Source of the DNA: Pseudomonadota bacterium
Lineage (GTDB): Bacteria > Pseudomonadota > Gammaproteobacteria > JAKAQQ01
Direction of reading: 5' to 3'
Length of the DNA: 52,096 nt
NCBI GenBank assembly: GCA_021839245.1
Contig: JAKCBQ010000009.1
Coordinates: forward strand, 1-52,096
The notes under the pieces are model-generated. The model worked only from the letters and a program-made list of their open reading frames with translations. It was not told the origin of the DNA and made no database searches. The stretch's first letter is position 1; each line of letters opens with the position of its first letter. The translations under genes and the position numbers were made by a program. Of this stretch, positions 9,354 through 18,133 are shown in pieces.

Positions 9354-9983
9354 TCACCGCGGCGTCGGGCGGCTCACGCAAGGGTGTCCGCGGACGCAAA
9401 ATCGCAGATGCCGCTCGGCGTCCTGACGGACACCCACTCGGGGAGTCCGCACGATGCGGCTGAGGGGATAGGGCACACCCCGTGCCAGCCAGAGGGGGGA
9501 ACGGACGTCACAGAGGTCACGGCCGTCCCATTCGGGACCAATTCCGAGCGCTCGTGTGAGACAGCCGGGACCCCGCGCGAGATCACGGTCGTGGACGCCG
9601 GGTCGGCGGCGGCGCATGAGTTCGAGTCCGAGGACCGGTTCGAGCGCGCGCAGAAGAACCCCTGTTCCCACCCCTTGCGGGCCGGCGGAGATATTGATCA
9701 GGAGATGAAGACCGTAGCACCAGTGGACATAGGCGTGACCGCGTGCCAGGAAGAGTGAGCCGTTGCGGTTCGTGCGTCCGTGGAAAGCGTGGCAGGCCCG
9801 GTCGTGGGGGAGATAGGCCTCCACTTCGACGATCCGGCCCGCGCATCGTCCTTGAGGAGTCTCGTGCACGAGAAAGCCCCCCAGGAGGAAGAGGGCCTGC
9901 GCCACCGTCTCCTGCGGGAGGTCCCGGCGGCGCAAGCGGGATCCGAGGGCGTTGGGGATGTCTTGGATCCGCTTCGGCACCAT
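9354..9983 (-). CDS. mpg: 3-methyladenine DNA glycosylase (AAG/MPG family)
   Basis: 209 residues. Removes alkylated purines from DNA at the start of base excision repair. Family landmarks are [21 protein letters not shown] (with the catalytic Glu in VEVEAY), [21 protein letters not shown], and the C-terminal [12 protein letters not shown] with DLARGPG. The ATG at 9983 overlaps the apaH stop by one base (TGATG), which fixes the start despite a longer open frame. Length matches bacterial AAG proteins (about 190-210). It is cotranscribed with apaH. This is a damage-response enzyme; no specific regulation can be read from the sequence. Confidence 0.9.
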   Translation of the reverse strand: MVPKRIQDIPNALGSRLRRRDLPQETVAQALFLLGGFLVHETPQGRCAGRIVEVEAYLPHDRACHAFHGRTNRNGSLFLARGHAYVHWCYGLHLLINISAGPQGVGTGVLLRALEPVLGLELMRRRRPGVHDRDLARGPGCLTRALGIGPEWDGRDLCDVRSPLWLARGVPYPLSRIVRTPRVGVRQDAERHLRFCVRGHPCVSRPTPR

Positions 9984-10831
9984 CAGCAGGAAGGGGTGGT
10001 ACGCCCGCAGTCTTGGGGGCGGCACGGGATGCTGATCCGTTTGGGGGCGTCGCCGTCGAGACGAAGGGCCGTGAGGCTTCGCCCCCAGTAGCAGCCGGTG
10101 TCGAGGGCATGGATGTGGCGTGCCGTGGGATCCCCCACCGTCGACCAATGCCCGAACAAAATGTGATGTTCGGTCCCGCTTCGGACGGGGACGTCATACC
10201 AGGGGAGGAGGGGCGGCGGTTGGCTGCCCGGAGGGCCTTTCTCGCGGAGGTCCAGTCCTTCGTCGGGATGCCAGTAGCGCATGCGCGTGAGCGCGTTGAT
10301 GGTGAAGATCATCTCTTCGCGCCGATCGTGTGCGCGTTCGGGCCGTCGCGGTTCGTCGCTCGGCATGGTCCTGAGAAAGGCTTGGGCATCAGGGCCGGCG
10401 AGCGTTGCCTCGACCGCACGGGCTGCGTCCTGGGCCTCCTCGAGAGTCCAGCAGGGAGGAAGCCCGGCATGAACGAGCGTGTAACCAAGCTCGGGGTCGT
10501 GGTGAAGGAGAGGTCGTCTGCGTAGCCAGTCGAGAAGCCGCGCGCCGTCCGGGGCTTCGAGGATGCGTGCGGCGAGATTGTCTTCGGGCCGGTGGGGAGG
10601 CATCCCGGCGGCGAGAGCGAGGATGTAGAGATCGTGGTTGCCGAGCACGACCGTCGCGGCCTCTCCGAGTTTGGCCACGAAGCGCAGGGTTTCGAGCGAT
10701 TTCGGTCCGCGGTTCACGAGGTCACCGGTGAACCACAGACGATCCTCACCGGCGTCGAATCGAACACGTTTGAGAAGCCGCTCAAGCGCGTCGTAGCAGC
10801 CGTGGACGTCCCCGATTGCGTAGATGGCCAT
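9983..10831 (-). CDS. apaH: Symmetrical bis(5'-nucleosyl)-tetraphosphatase
   Basis: 282 residues. Hydrolyses Ap4A to two ADP; also implicated in removing Np4 caps from RNA. Metallophosphatase motifs are intact: GDVHGC (residues 7-12), GDLVNRGP, GNHD, LVHAGLPPCW and FGHWSTVG. The length is typical of E. coli ApaH (280). In many gammaproteobacteria apaH directly follows rsmA; here it is separated from rsmA by the oppositely oriented nfeD-stomatin pair and instead heads a two-gene unit with mpg. Confidence 0.95.
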   Translation of the reverse strand: MAIYAIGDVHGCYDALERLLKRVRFDAGEDRLWFTGDLVNRGPKSLETLRFVAKLGEAATVVLGNHDLYILALAAGMPPHRPEDNLAARILEAPDGARLLDWLRRRPLLHHDPELGYTLVHAGLPPCWTLEEAQDAARAVEATLAGPDAQAFLRTMPSDEPRRPERAHDRREEMIFTINALTRMRYWHPDEGLDLREKGPPGSQPPPLLPWYDVPVRSGTEHHILFGHWSTVGDPTARHIHALDTGCYWGRSLTALRLDGDAPKRISIPCRPQDCGRTTPSC

Positions 10832-10954
10832 GAGCGTAATTTTGTCTCAGCGGGAGGAGGTGAGGAGAGCGAGATCCGGCGCATCTCATTGCCAATTTTG
10901 CCCGAGACGCGGGTCGGTCTGCAGCAACGCCCTCCGGGTCCGGGGCCGGGGCCT

Positions 10955-10960
10955 TATAAT
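10955..10960 (+). promoter_or_regulatory. Candidate -10 box upstream of nfeD
   Basis: TATAAT followed by GCG, 63 bp before the nfeD ATG and divergent from apaH. The 17-bp spacer position shows no TTGACA-like -35. Confidence 0.4.
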
Positions 10961-11023
10961 GCGAACGGTCAAGATCCGCGCATCAACCCATCCGGGGCGG
11001 CACGGGTAAAGAGGGGGAAACGC

Positions 11024-11503
11024 ATGCCATCCTGGCCTCTCGATCTTCTGTTTGCGGGTGTCTTGCTCGTCGCCGAACTGTTTACGCAGACGTTTTACTT
11101 TTTGGCCGTGGCGATCGCCTTCGCGCTTCTCGCACTGGCGGATGCGCTCATCCGTCCGGGCAGAATCTTCTCGGCGGTGCTTTTCGTCGTGTTCGCAGCC
11201 TGTCTCCTTGCGGGTGCACACGTCCTTCGCAAAAAACTTCGCAACGAATCGTCCCGCCAGACCACCGCACTTGACAGCGGAGGGGTGGTCACTGTCATCG
11301 CGCACCAGGACGACCGCCTGCGCGTCCGCTACCGCGGGACCCTCTGGACGGGACGCCTTGCGGAACTGGGTCCCCTCCCTTCTGTCGGCACCCTCCTCAC
11401 GATCGTGGGGCGCGAAGGCAATCTGCTTGTGCTGGCCCCCCTTCCCCCCGAAGGTACCGCCCCGCCGTCGTCCGCCCCGTCCTCACCGACGCCGGCGTCT
11501 TAG
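11024..11503 (+). CDS. Short NfeD family membrane protein
   Basis: 159 residues. The N-terminal half is two or three transmembrane helices (PLDLLFAGVLLVAELFTQTF, FLAVAIAFALLALADALI, AVLFVVFAACLLAGAHVL). The C-terminal part is the small OB-fold NfeD domain (SGGVVTVIAHQDDRLRVRYRG, ending GREGNLLVLAPL). It lacks the long protease domain, so it is the short NfeD1b-like type. It precedes a stomatin/SPFH gene by 36 bp; SPFH-NfeD pairs form membrane microdomain complexes. The ATG at 11024 has a purine-rich site (GAGGGGG) upstream and gives the correct N-terminal helix; the open frame extends much further upstream opposite apaH but that part is not protein-like. Confidence 0.88.
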   Translation: MPSWPLDLLFAGVLLVAELFTQTFYFLAVAIAFALLALADALIRPGRIFSAVLFVVFAACLLAGAHVLRKKLRNESSRQTTALDSGGVVTVIAHQDDRLRVRYRGTLWTGRLAELGPLPSVGTLLTIVGREGNLLVLAPLPPEGTAPPSSAPSSPTPAS

Positions 11504-11539
11504 CGGCAGATTATCGTTTCACTCCCGGAGATCACGCCC

Positions 11540-12583
11540 GTGTTCATTGTCATCGTCGTCCTCATTGTTCTTGCGCTGCTCATTCTTTCTCGCGGCGTCC
11601 GTATCGTTCCGCAGCAACGGGCCTGGGTCGTGGAGCGCCTCGGCCGCTATTTGAGAACGTTGGAACCGGGGCTCAACATCATCCTCCCGGGAATCGATCA
11701 GGTGGCTTATCGGTTCGATCTTCGTGAGACACCGATCGACGTTCCGCCGCAGGTCTGCATCACCAAAGACAACACTCAGGTTTCGGTCGATGGTGTGATG
11801 TACGTTCAGATCACCGACGCGCGATTGGCCGCCTACGGCTCCTCCAACCCTTACTCCGCCGTGATCCAGTTGGCCCAGACCGCCATGCGTTCCGAGATCG
11901 GCAAGCTGCATCTCGACGAGTCCTTGAGTTCGCGCCAGATACTCAACGCGGCCGTCGTCTCTGTCCTCGATGAGGCGGGGGTCACCTGGGGGATCAAAAT
12001 CCTGCGCTACGAGATCAAAGACATCACCCCACCACAGGAAATCCTTCGGGCCATGGAACTCCAGATCACGGCCGATCGCGAGCGGCGCGCGGTCATCGCC
12101 CGCTCCGAAGGAGAACGCCAGCAGCAGATCAACGTCTCCGAGGGCAAGCGCCAACAGTTCATCAATATCGCCGAAGGTGACAAGCAGTCGCAGATTCTGC
12201 GTGCCGAGGGTGAGGCTCAAGCGATCCAGCTCGTAGCGCAGGCGACCGCGCAGGCGATCAGCGCCGTGGCCCAGACACTCTCGCAGGCGGGTGGGCTTGA
12301 GGCCCTGCAGCTTCAGGTCGCACGCGATTACATCACCCAGTGGGGGAACATCGCCAAGGCGTCGACGACGATGCTCATCCCCGCCGACATGGGCAACGTG
12401 GGGGGTCTCGTCGCGACCGCCATGGAAATCGTACGCCGCTCGAGTTCCGGCCTGTCCGTTCCTCAGGGCGGCGGGTCCGCTTCCGCTCCGGCAGCCCCGG
12501 CGGCGAGCTCCAAACCCACCGGCGAGGCTATGAAGGCTCCGAACCCCTCATCTTATGTTCCGGGTGCGTCCGCAAAAAGCTGA
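11540..12583 (+). CDS. SPFH/stomatin family protein, QmcA-like
   Basis: 347 residues. One N-terminal membrane helix (FIVIVVLIVLALLIL) is followed by the SPFH domain: VPQQRAWVVERLGRY, LNIILPGIDQVAYRFDLRE, VDGVMYVQITDA and LDEAGVTWGIKILRYEIKDI. A long helical coiled-coil region rich in EGERQQQIN and EGEAQAIQL repeats and a proline/alanine-rich tail complete it. It starts at GTG (11540) with GGAG upstream. Bacterial stomatins act with NfeD in membrane microdomains and quality control. The 3' end overlaps the convergent rsmA 3' end by 56 bp, so the last 18 codons are antisense to rsmA. Confidence 0.92.
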   Translation: MFIVIVVLIVLALLILSRGVRIVPQQRAWVVERLGRYLRTLEPGLNIILPGIDQVAYRFDLRETPIDVPPQVCITKDNTQVSVDGVMYVQITDARLAAYGSSNPYSAVIQLAQTAMRSEIGKLHLDESLSSRQILNAAVVSVLDEAGVTWGIKILRYEIKDITPPQEILRAMELQITADRERRAVIARSEGERQQQINVSEGKRQQFINIAEGDKQSQILRAEGEAQAIQLVAQATAQAISAVAQTLSQAGGLEALQLQVARDYITQWGNIAKASTTMLIPADMGNVGGLVATAMEIVRRSSSGLSVPQGGGSASAPAAPAASSKPTGEAMKAPNPSSYVPGASAKS

Positions 12584-13361
12584 TTGCCCGGGCAAGCTTC
12601 CCGTAGTCAGGCGGGGTCAGATTTTCGGCACGGAGTTGGGGGTCGAGGCCCACGGCCTGAATCTCCTCCTTCAAGAGAAGGGGGCGCAGGGCGTTCGCGA
12701 GTGTTTTGCGTCGCTTCTGGAATGCGGCGGCCACGACGTCGGCAAACGCTTGATCCCAGGCTCCGGGGAACGGTTCGGAACGGTACGGCACGAGACGAAC
12801 CCAGCGGGAGCGAACCTCCGGAGGCGGTCGGAATGCCCCCGGACCGACCTCGAACAGCGATTCCGCCTTGGCGCAGCTGGCGACGGTGACCGTCAGCCGC
12901 CCATATTCGGGTGTGGATGGTCGTGCGATCATGCGAAGCACGACCTCGCGCTGGAGGAGGACATGCAGATCTTGGATGGCCGCGGCGTGACCGAGACAGT
13001 GGAAAAGAAGCGGAGTGGAGATGTTGTAGGGAAGGTTCCCGACCACACGGACCCGTTGCCCGAGATGGTTCGCCAGGGCCGTGATATCGACATCACGGGC
13101 GTCACACTCGAGAAGGGCCAGACGATTCGTTCCGTAGAGGGAGCGGAGATGGGCGACAAGGCGACGGTCGATTTCGACAGCGTGGAGACGAGGAACGCGT
13201 TCGAGCAAGGTTTGGGTGAGCGCGCCGGTCCCGGGCCCGATTTCGAGCAGGCGGTCGTCCGGAGCCGGTTCCACGCTGGCCACCATCCGCGCGAGGACCG
13301 CGGGATCGTGGAGGAAATGCTGTCCGTAGCGCTTACGCGCCGCGGGTTCGTGCTTGTCCAT
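12528..13361 (-). CDS. rsmA: 16S rRNA (adenine1518-N6/adenine1519-N6)-dimethyltransferase
   Basis: 277 residues; also known as KsgA. Dimethylates two adjacent adenines near the 3' end of 16S rRNA during late small-subunit assembly, using SAM. Motifs are RYGQHFLHD at the N-terminus, SAM-binding LEIGPGTGALT, acidic ECDARDVD and catalytic NLPYNIS. The C-terminal domain has AAFQKRRKTLANAL. The ATG at 13361 gives the standard N-terminus and overlaps the pdxA 3' end by 29 bp; longer upstream starts do not fit. Order lptD-surA-pdxA-rsmA is the usual gammaproteobacterial one. The 3' end overlaps the convergent stomatin gene. Confidence 0.95.
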   Translation of the reverse strand: MDKHEPAARKRYGQHFLHDPAVLARMVASVEPAPDDRLLEIGPGTGALTQTLLERVPRLHAVEIDRRLVAHLRSLYGTNRLALLECDARDVDITALANHLGQRVRVVGNLPYNISTPLLFHCLGHAAAIQDLHVLLQREVVLRMIARPSTPEYGRLTVTVASCAKAESLFEVGPGAFRPPPEVRSRWVRLVPYRSEPFPGAWDQAFADVVAAAFQKRRKTLANALRPLLLKEEIQAVGLDPQLRAENLTPPDYGKLARAISFLRTHPEHKMRGSEPS

Positions 13362-14346
13362 GAGCGCCGACGAGCTCAAGCGCGTGGTGGAGCGCGGCGT
13401 GCAGGTTGGACGATTCCGCGGTGCCACGCCCGGCGTGCTCCAAAGCGGTTCCGTGATCGACCGAGGTTCGCGGGAACGGAAGCCCCAGTGTGACGTTGAC
13501 GGCCGTGGCGAACCCGCGGTGCTTGATCACGGGGAGGACTTGGTCGTGGTACATGCCGAGGACGGCGTCGTAGCCCTCGATCACCCGCGGGAGAAACGCT
13601 GTGTCTGCCGGAAGCGGATCGCTCAGTACCCAGCCGTGCTTTTGGCGCAAGCTCGTCAGGGTGGGGGAGAGGATGGTGCGCTCCTCGTTTCCGAGGTGCC
13701 CGCCTTCCCCGGCGTGGGGATTGAGAGCAAGAACCGCGATGCGTGGGTGATCGATCCTGTAATAGCGTTCGAGGGCCGCGACCAGGACAGCGAGGGTCTC
13801 TTCGAGACTTTCGGCCGTGATCGACCGTGGCACATCGGCGAGAGGAAGGTGTGTCGTCAGAAGAGCGACGCGCCAGCGACGGTCCGTGAAGAGCATTACA
13901 GTTCGGGAAACCCCAAAACGGTCCGCGAGATATTCCGTGTGCCCCCGAAAGGGGATACCCGCGTCGTTCAAGATGCCCTTGTGGACAGGTGCGGTGACCA
14001 GCGCATCGAAGCGACCGCTTTCGAGCCCGCGGCTGGCGGCTTCGAGAAGTTCAAGAACGTAGGCGGCGTTGCGCCGATCGAGCCGACCGGGATCGGATTC
14101 GGTACGCAGCGGCACGTGCAGTATCCAGCGTCCAGGTGCGGCCTCGTCCGCCAACGAAGTTGGGTCGTACGGCTTGAGATGACGGGGCAGAGGAATTCTC
14201 AAAAGAGACGCCCGCCGCGCCAAAAGTTCCTGATCGGCCAGCACCACGAGGTGATGCCCTTGCGGTGGGCGCCGGAGGACGTCGATGCAGATGTCCGGAC
14301 CCACGCCGGCCGGTTCACCTGAACTCAGCGCGATTCTGGGGATCAC
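13333..14346 (-). CDS. pdxA: 4-hydroxythreonine-4-phosphate dehydrogenase
   Basis: 337 residues. NAD(P)-dependent oxidation step of the DXP-dependent pyridoxal phosphate pathway. Family signatures are SSGEPAGVGPDI at the N-terminus, TAPVHKGILNDAG, GHTEYLADRFG, LALNPHAGEGGHLGNEE and YHDQVLPVIKHRGF; the metal-binding histidines lie in GHTE, NPHAGE and YHDQ. The last block is NVTLGLPFPRTSVDHGTA. It begins at GTG, overlapping the surA stop as GTGA, so translation is coupled. Length is normal for the family. Confidence 0.94.
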   Translation of the reverse strand: MIPRIALSSGEPAGVGPDICIDVLRRPPQGHHLVVLADQELLARRASLLRIPLPRHLKPYDPTSLADEAAPGRWILHVPLRTESDPGRLDRRNAAYVLELLEAASRGLESGRFDALVTAPVHKGILNDAGIPFRGHTEYLADRFGVSRTVMLFTDRRWRVALLTTHLPLADVPRSITAESLEETLAVLVAALERYYRIDHPRIAVLALNPHAGEGGHLGNEERTILSPTLTSLRQKHGWVLSDPLPADTAFLPRVIEGYDAVLGMYHDQVLPVIKHRGFATAVNVTLGLPFPRTSVDHGTALEHAGRGTAESSNLHAALHHALELVGAHGQARTRGA

Positions 14347-15761
14347 GACGCCCAGGGCACAAGATCGTGCACGATTGACTCATCAAAAAGACGATTCTCG
14401 TAGGCGCGTGATGCGGCGTCAAATTTGCGGGTGAAGATCTTCTCGTACGCCTCCTGTACAAGTGTTTGATGGGTCACGTTATGGCGGCGTTTGCCGAGGA
14501 GGCGGATGATGGCCCATCCGCTCCGGGTCGCAAAGGGTGCGCTCACTTGGCCGACGCGGAGGTGCTTCAGCACCGTCCGGTAAGGGGGAGAAAGTTGCCC
14601 GGCGCGGACCCAGCCCATGTGCCCGCCATTGATCGCGACGGCCGGATCGACGGAAAGTGCGCGCGCCAGAGCCGACCAATGGGCTCCGTGAAGAACCTGA
14701 AGGCGAAGACGCTTCAAGGTGGCGAGAATCTTTTTCGTCCCGCGGATGGGTGTCGGGGTCAGGACTATGCGCTCGAGTTTCCACTCGGTGGCATAGACGT
14801 GCCCGAGCTCTTGCCGGCGTCGACCGTGCAGCTTGTAAATGATGTAGCCCTCGCCCGTGGCCACGGGGTTGCTGATCTCGTGCGGGCGAAGTGCGGCGAC
14901 CACGGGCCGTGCGGGGCGAGGAAGATCTCTCAGTGGGATCCACCCCATCGCCCCTCCTCTTAGGGAGTTGCTGGCGATGGAATGGGCCACCGCCATGGCC
15001 GAAAAAGAGGCCCCGTGGCGAAGAGCGGCCACGAGGCTCTTGGCTTCTTTTTGAGTCTTTATGAGAGCGCTCGGGCGATCGGCAGCGACCGGAAGAACGA
15101 TTTCAGACAGGTTGTCTTCTTCGACACCGCGAAGCTTGTGGCGCCGAAGATAGGCCGCGATCTCGCTTTTTGAAACCGTCACGGTTGGTCCCACCGCCGC
15201 CTCGAGCAGGCGGTGCACAGTGAGCGCGTGCGCGATTTGGCGACGGTAGGCTTGATAGCTGATCCCTTGACGTTCGAGCCACGCGGGAAATTGGGCAAAC
15301 GGGATGTGGTTGCGCGTGGCAATGCTGGCCATGATGGCGCTGACCTGGTTCGGCGGCGCTTCGATCCCGTGATGCTTGGCCTCATCGATCTCGATGCGCT
15401 CGCGGATCAGGCGGGTCAGCACCTGTCGGCGGAACGCCTTACGGGGAGGCCGTTGAAAGCCTCGCGCCTTGATTTCGGCGAAGAGAAGGTTTTCCTCGTC
15501 GAACACCTGGCTCAAAAGGATGGGCGAGCCGTTGACGACGGCGACGACTTTGTCGAGGAGCATCCCTTGGGGCAGCGGGGGGGTAGGCCGCGCAGGAGCC
15601 GCGAGGGTTTTGTTTGCCGCGCTGGCTACGGTCGGATGCTCCACCGGGAGCGGCGCGAGAGGGGGGAGGCTCGGCGTGCAGGCGGCGAGCGTGAGCGCGG
15701 CGGCGAGAACCGCAAGAGGGCCCGTGCGCCAACGGGATTTAAGGATTTGTGGGCTCTTCAT
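14343..15761 (-). CDS. surA: Periplasmic chaperone/peptidyl-prolyl isomerase SurA, with lipobox
   Basis: 472 residues. Folds outer-membrane proteins such as LptD in the periplasm. After an N-terminal signal come the SurA N-domain (DKVVAVVNGSPILLSQV, LIRERIEIDEAKHHGI), two parvulin-type domains (first around LSEIVLPV ... SNSLRGGAMGWIPLRDLP, second around ERIVLTPTPI ... NGGHMGWVRAGQLSPP) and a C-terminal helix. Unusually, the signal peptide ends in L-A-A-Cys28 followed by Thr, a good lipobox, so this SurA is predicted to be lipid-anchored; E. coli SurA has a plain cleaved signal. A proline-rich linker (about residues 29-65) precedes the folded part. The start overlaps lptD by 23 bp and has AAGG upstream. 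Confidence 0.92.
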   Translation of the reverse strand: MKSPQILKSRWRTGPLAVLAAALTLAACTPSLPPLAPLPVEHPTVASAANKTLAAPARPTPPLPQGMLLDKVVAVVNGSPILLSQVFDEENLLFAEIKARGFQRPPRKAFRRQVLTRLIRERIEIDEAKHHGIEAPPNQVSAIMASIATRNHIPFAQFPAWLERQGISYQAYRRQIAHALTVHRLLEAAVGPTVTVSKSEIAAYLRRHKLRGVEEDNLSEIVLPVAADRPSALIKTQKEAKSLVAALRHGASFSAMAVAHSIASNSLRGGAMGWIPLRDLPRPARPVVAALRPHEISNPVATGEGYIIYKLHGRRRQELGHVYATEWKLERIVLTPTPIRGTKKILATLKRLRLQVLHGAHWSALARALSVDPAVAINGGHMGWVRAGQLSPPYRTVLKHLRVGQVSAPFATRSGWAIIRLLGKRRHNVTHQTLVQEAYEKIFTRKFDAASRAYENRLFDESIVHDLVPWAS

Positions 15762-17994
15762 AACCTTGAATATCCTGCCTGAGAAAACTGAGAAGGGTGT
15801 GACCGAGACTTCCGAGCCCCTTCAGGGTCAGCTCGAAATAAACGGCCGAGTTCGTTTGGGCTCCGCTCGTGAGACTGCCACTGGCGGACGGAACGACAAA
15901 CCGGCGGTCGAGAATACGAAAGATCCAGCAGCACGTATCGTACTGTACTCCGGCAAAGGTCTCGAGCGTCGTGTGTCCAAAGATCGAGTAATCCCAGAGG
16001 CCCACGAGGCTCCAGCGGCGCCCCAAGGGGAGGGCAAACGAGACGTTTGTTTGATCGAGACTGCCGTATTCGTAAGCGTACCCCACATTGAAGACCTCAT
16101 CTCGCTTGGGATGGTATTCGAGACCGACGTTCGAGTTCTCGACGATGTCGTTGTAGGGATCCCACTCCCCGGCGGCGTAACCCGCCCACGAACGGCCGAG
16201 GTTGAGGCGGGCTTCGGCGGCGTAGGCTGACCGCGGGTTGTCGATGGCGGTTTGCCCGGGAAGCGTGACCAGACGGGGCTGAAAATAGAAAATCTGCCCG
16301 AGAGTGAACGAGGCGATCTCGTGGCCGTCGTTGGAACGGAAGAGTCGCGAGGTGAAGCCGGCGGCGAGCTGATCGGCGTTTTCGAGCCGGTCCTGGCCCA
16401 GAAAGCGGTTCGTGCTGAAGATCTGCAATGTGTCAAACGGGGCCGGACTTGTATCGAACACCGGAAAGTCGTTCTGGTTGCGGTAAGGCACATAGAGATA
16501 AAAGAGCCGCGGCTCGAACGTTTGCAGCCAGCGACCGTGATCAAAAAGCCTCTCGAAACGGAGCCGCGCGTCAACGTCGTAAACGGGGGCGGCCATGCGC
16601 GGGGTCGTCGTTTCGCCGGGCGCAACGGGTTGAGCGAGCCAGTAGTGAACCGCGTCGAGAGCGACCCTGGGGGTGAGGGAGGCGCCAAGATCACCGAATC
16701 GGTAGCCCACGCTGGGGAAAAGATGCAGACGATCCCCGCTGATCTCGTCGGGCGCCTCAAAGCGTCCGTAGCTGCCCTCCATGTTCGCGATCCAGCCGCG
16801 TCGTCCCCAGTGTCCAAGGTAGTTCAGGAGAGGGATTTCACGGTACGGGCGGAGCGAAAGAGGAATCGATGTGTCGACCGTTTGCACGTCTTGCGCCAGC
16901 GCCGTCAGGCTCCAGTGACGGCGGGCGTACGTCAGCGAGAGGTTCCGGAACTGATACGGCTGTGCCGCTTCGTTGAGTGAGGTTCCAAAATCAATGAGGT
17001 AATCGGGATCGGAAAGGTAGTTGTACGAGGCCAAAAGGGACGTGTGCGGGCCGAAGATGGTCGTGTCTTGGTAGCTCAGCTGCGAACGTTCCGTGCCCGT
17101 GACGTTGTCGTGAGGAAGATAGTGGCCTTCGAGCTCACCCTGGCTGGTGGGCGTGAGGTAGCGGAACTGAAGACCCGTCAACAATCCGCGTTTGCTCATC
17201 CAGCGCGGACTGATGGTGAGGTCGTAATTCGGCGCCAAGTTGAAATAGTACGGAATCTCGAGATCGGTGCCGTTCAAGCTATTTGTGCCGAAGCGGGGAG
17301 GGAGCAGGCCGCTTTTGCGCCGGTTGCTCAAGGGAAACGTGAGGAAAGGGGTGTAGAGAATGGGGACGTGGTAGAAGGTCAACCAGGCGTTGTAGGCGTA
17401 TCCCGTATCGTGGGCCAGGTGCAGGCTGACGTTGGAGGCGTGAAGTTCCCAATCATGGCGGCCGGGCGGGCACGTCGTGTAGGTCATCCTTTCGAGGGAG
17501 GCGTGCTCCGAGCCGCGAACGGTAACCCTCTCCGCACGCCCGTGGCCGTGCCGCAGAGGAAGAAAGTACCGGGCTTGGGAAAAAGATCCTGTCCGTTGGG
17601 TGAAGTTGTACGTACCTTCTGGGCTCTCGAGATACAAGTCGGGTTCGGCGAAACGAACTCGACCTGTGCCGTGGATGATGTTGTGGGCTCGGTCGTAGCT
17701 CGCCCGGGACATCCAGAGACGCCGATCGAGTTGGCTCGCCATGATGTGCCCGTAGAGATGTGAGACACCATCGCGCAGAAAAACGCCACGGTCGTAGCGG
17801 ATGCGAATGCGGGCGTCCTTGCGGTGAATGGGAAGAGGCGGAGGCGGGAGCGCAGGGCACGCGTAGTAGTGGTAAGTGCGGGCGTGGACGCAAGAACCGA
17901 CGACACCCAAGACAAGGATCAAGAGTCGGGGCGGCCACGTCCCGCACGCGCTGCGCTTCCTGAGAATCACGGTCGGTCGCGGGGGCGGGTTCAC
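15739..17994 (-). CDS. lptD: LPS-assembly protein LptD
   Basis: 751 residues. Outer-membrane beta-barrel that inserts lipopolysaccharide into the outer leaflet together with LptE. It shows a signal region, an N-terminal OstA/LptA-like jelly roll (GVFLRDGVSHLYGHIMA, GRVRFAEPDLYLESPEGTYN) and a large barrel with many aromatic-rich strands. The four cysteines that form the inter-domain disulfides in E. coli LptD have counterparts: Cys46, Cys175 (TTCPPGRHDW) and the adjacent pair Cys688-Cys689 (YDTCCW). Starts at GTG 17994 with AGGA upstream. First gene of the lptD-surA-pdxA-rsmA unit. No lptE is seen nearby. Confidence 0.95.
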   Translation of the reverse strand: MNPPPRPTVILRKRSACGTWPPRLLILVLGVVGSCVHARTYHYYACPALPPPPLPIHRKDARIRIRYDRGVFLRDGVSHLYGHIMASQLDRRLWMSRASYDRAHNIIHGTGRVRFAEPDLYLESPEGTYNFTQRTGSFSQARYFLPLRHGHGRAERVTVRGSEHASLERMTYTTCPPGRHDWELHASNVSLHLAHDTGYAYNAWLTFYHVPILYTPFLTFPLSNRRKSGLLPPRFGTNSLNGTDLEIPYYFNLAPNYDLTISPRWMSKRGLLTGLQFRYLTPTSQGELEGHYLPHDNVTGTERSQLSYQDTTIFGPHTSLLASYNYLSDPDYLIDFGTSLNEAAQPYQFRNLSLTYARRHWSLTALAQDVQTVDTSIPLSLRPYREIPLLNYLGHWGRRGWIANMEGSYGRFEAPDEISGDRLHLFPSVGYRFGDLGASLTPRVALDAVHYWLAQPVAPGETTTPRMAAPVYDVDARLRFERLFDHGRWLQTFEPRLFYLYVPYRNQNDFPVFDTSPAPFDTLQIFSTNRFLGQDRLENADQLAAGFTSRLFRSNDGHEIASFTLGQIFYFQPRLVTLPGQTAIDNPRSAYAAEARLNLGRSWAGYAAGEWDPYNDIVENSNVGLEYHPKRDEVFNVGYAYEYGSLDQTNVSFALPLGRRWSLVGLWDYSIFGHTTLETFAGVQYDTCCWIFRILDRRFVVPSASGSLTSGAQTNSAVYFELTLKGLGSLGHTLLSFLRQDIQGYEEPTNP

Positions 17995-18133
17995 CCAACA
18001 TCCTAAAGGATTTTCAGCCCGCGCGGAAGAGGGGCCGCAGTTCCGCTCCGGGACGACGAAGGCCGAGATCGAACGACCGGGAGCCGGGCAGACGTGAGCC
18101 TGCAGAGAGATTCAATCCGGAGAACCGACGAAC

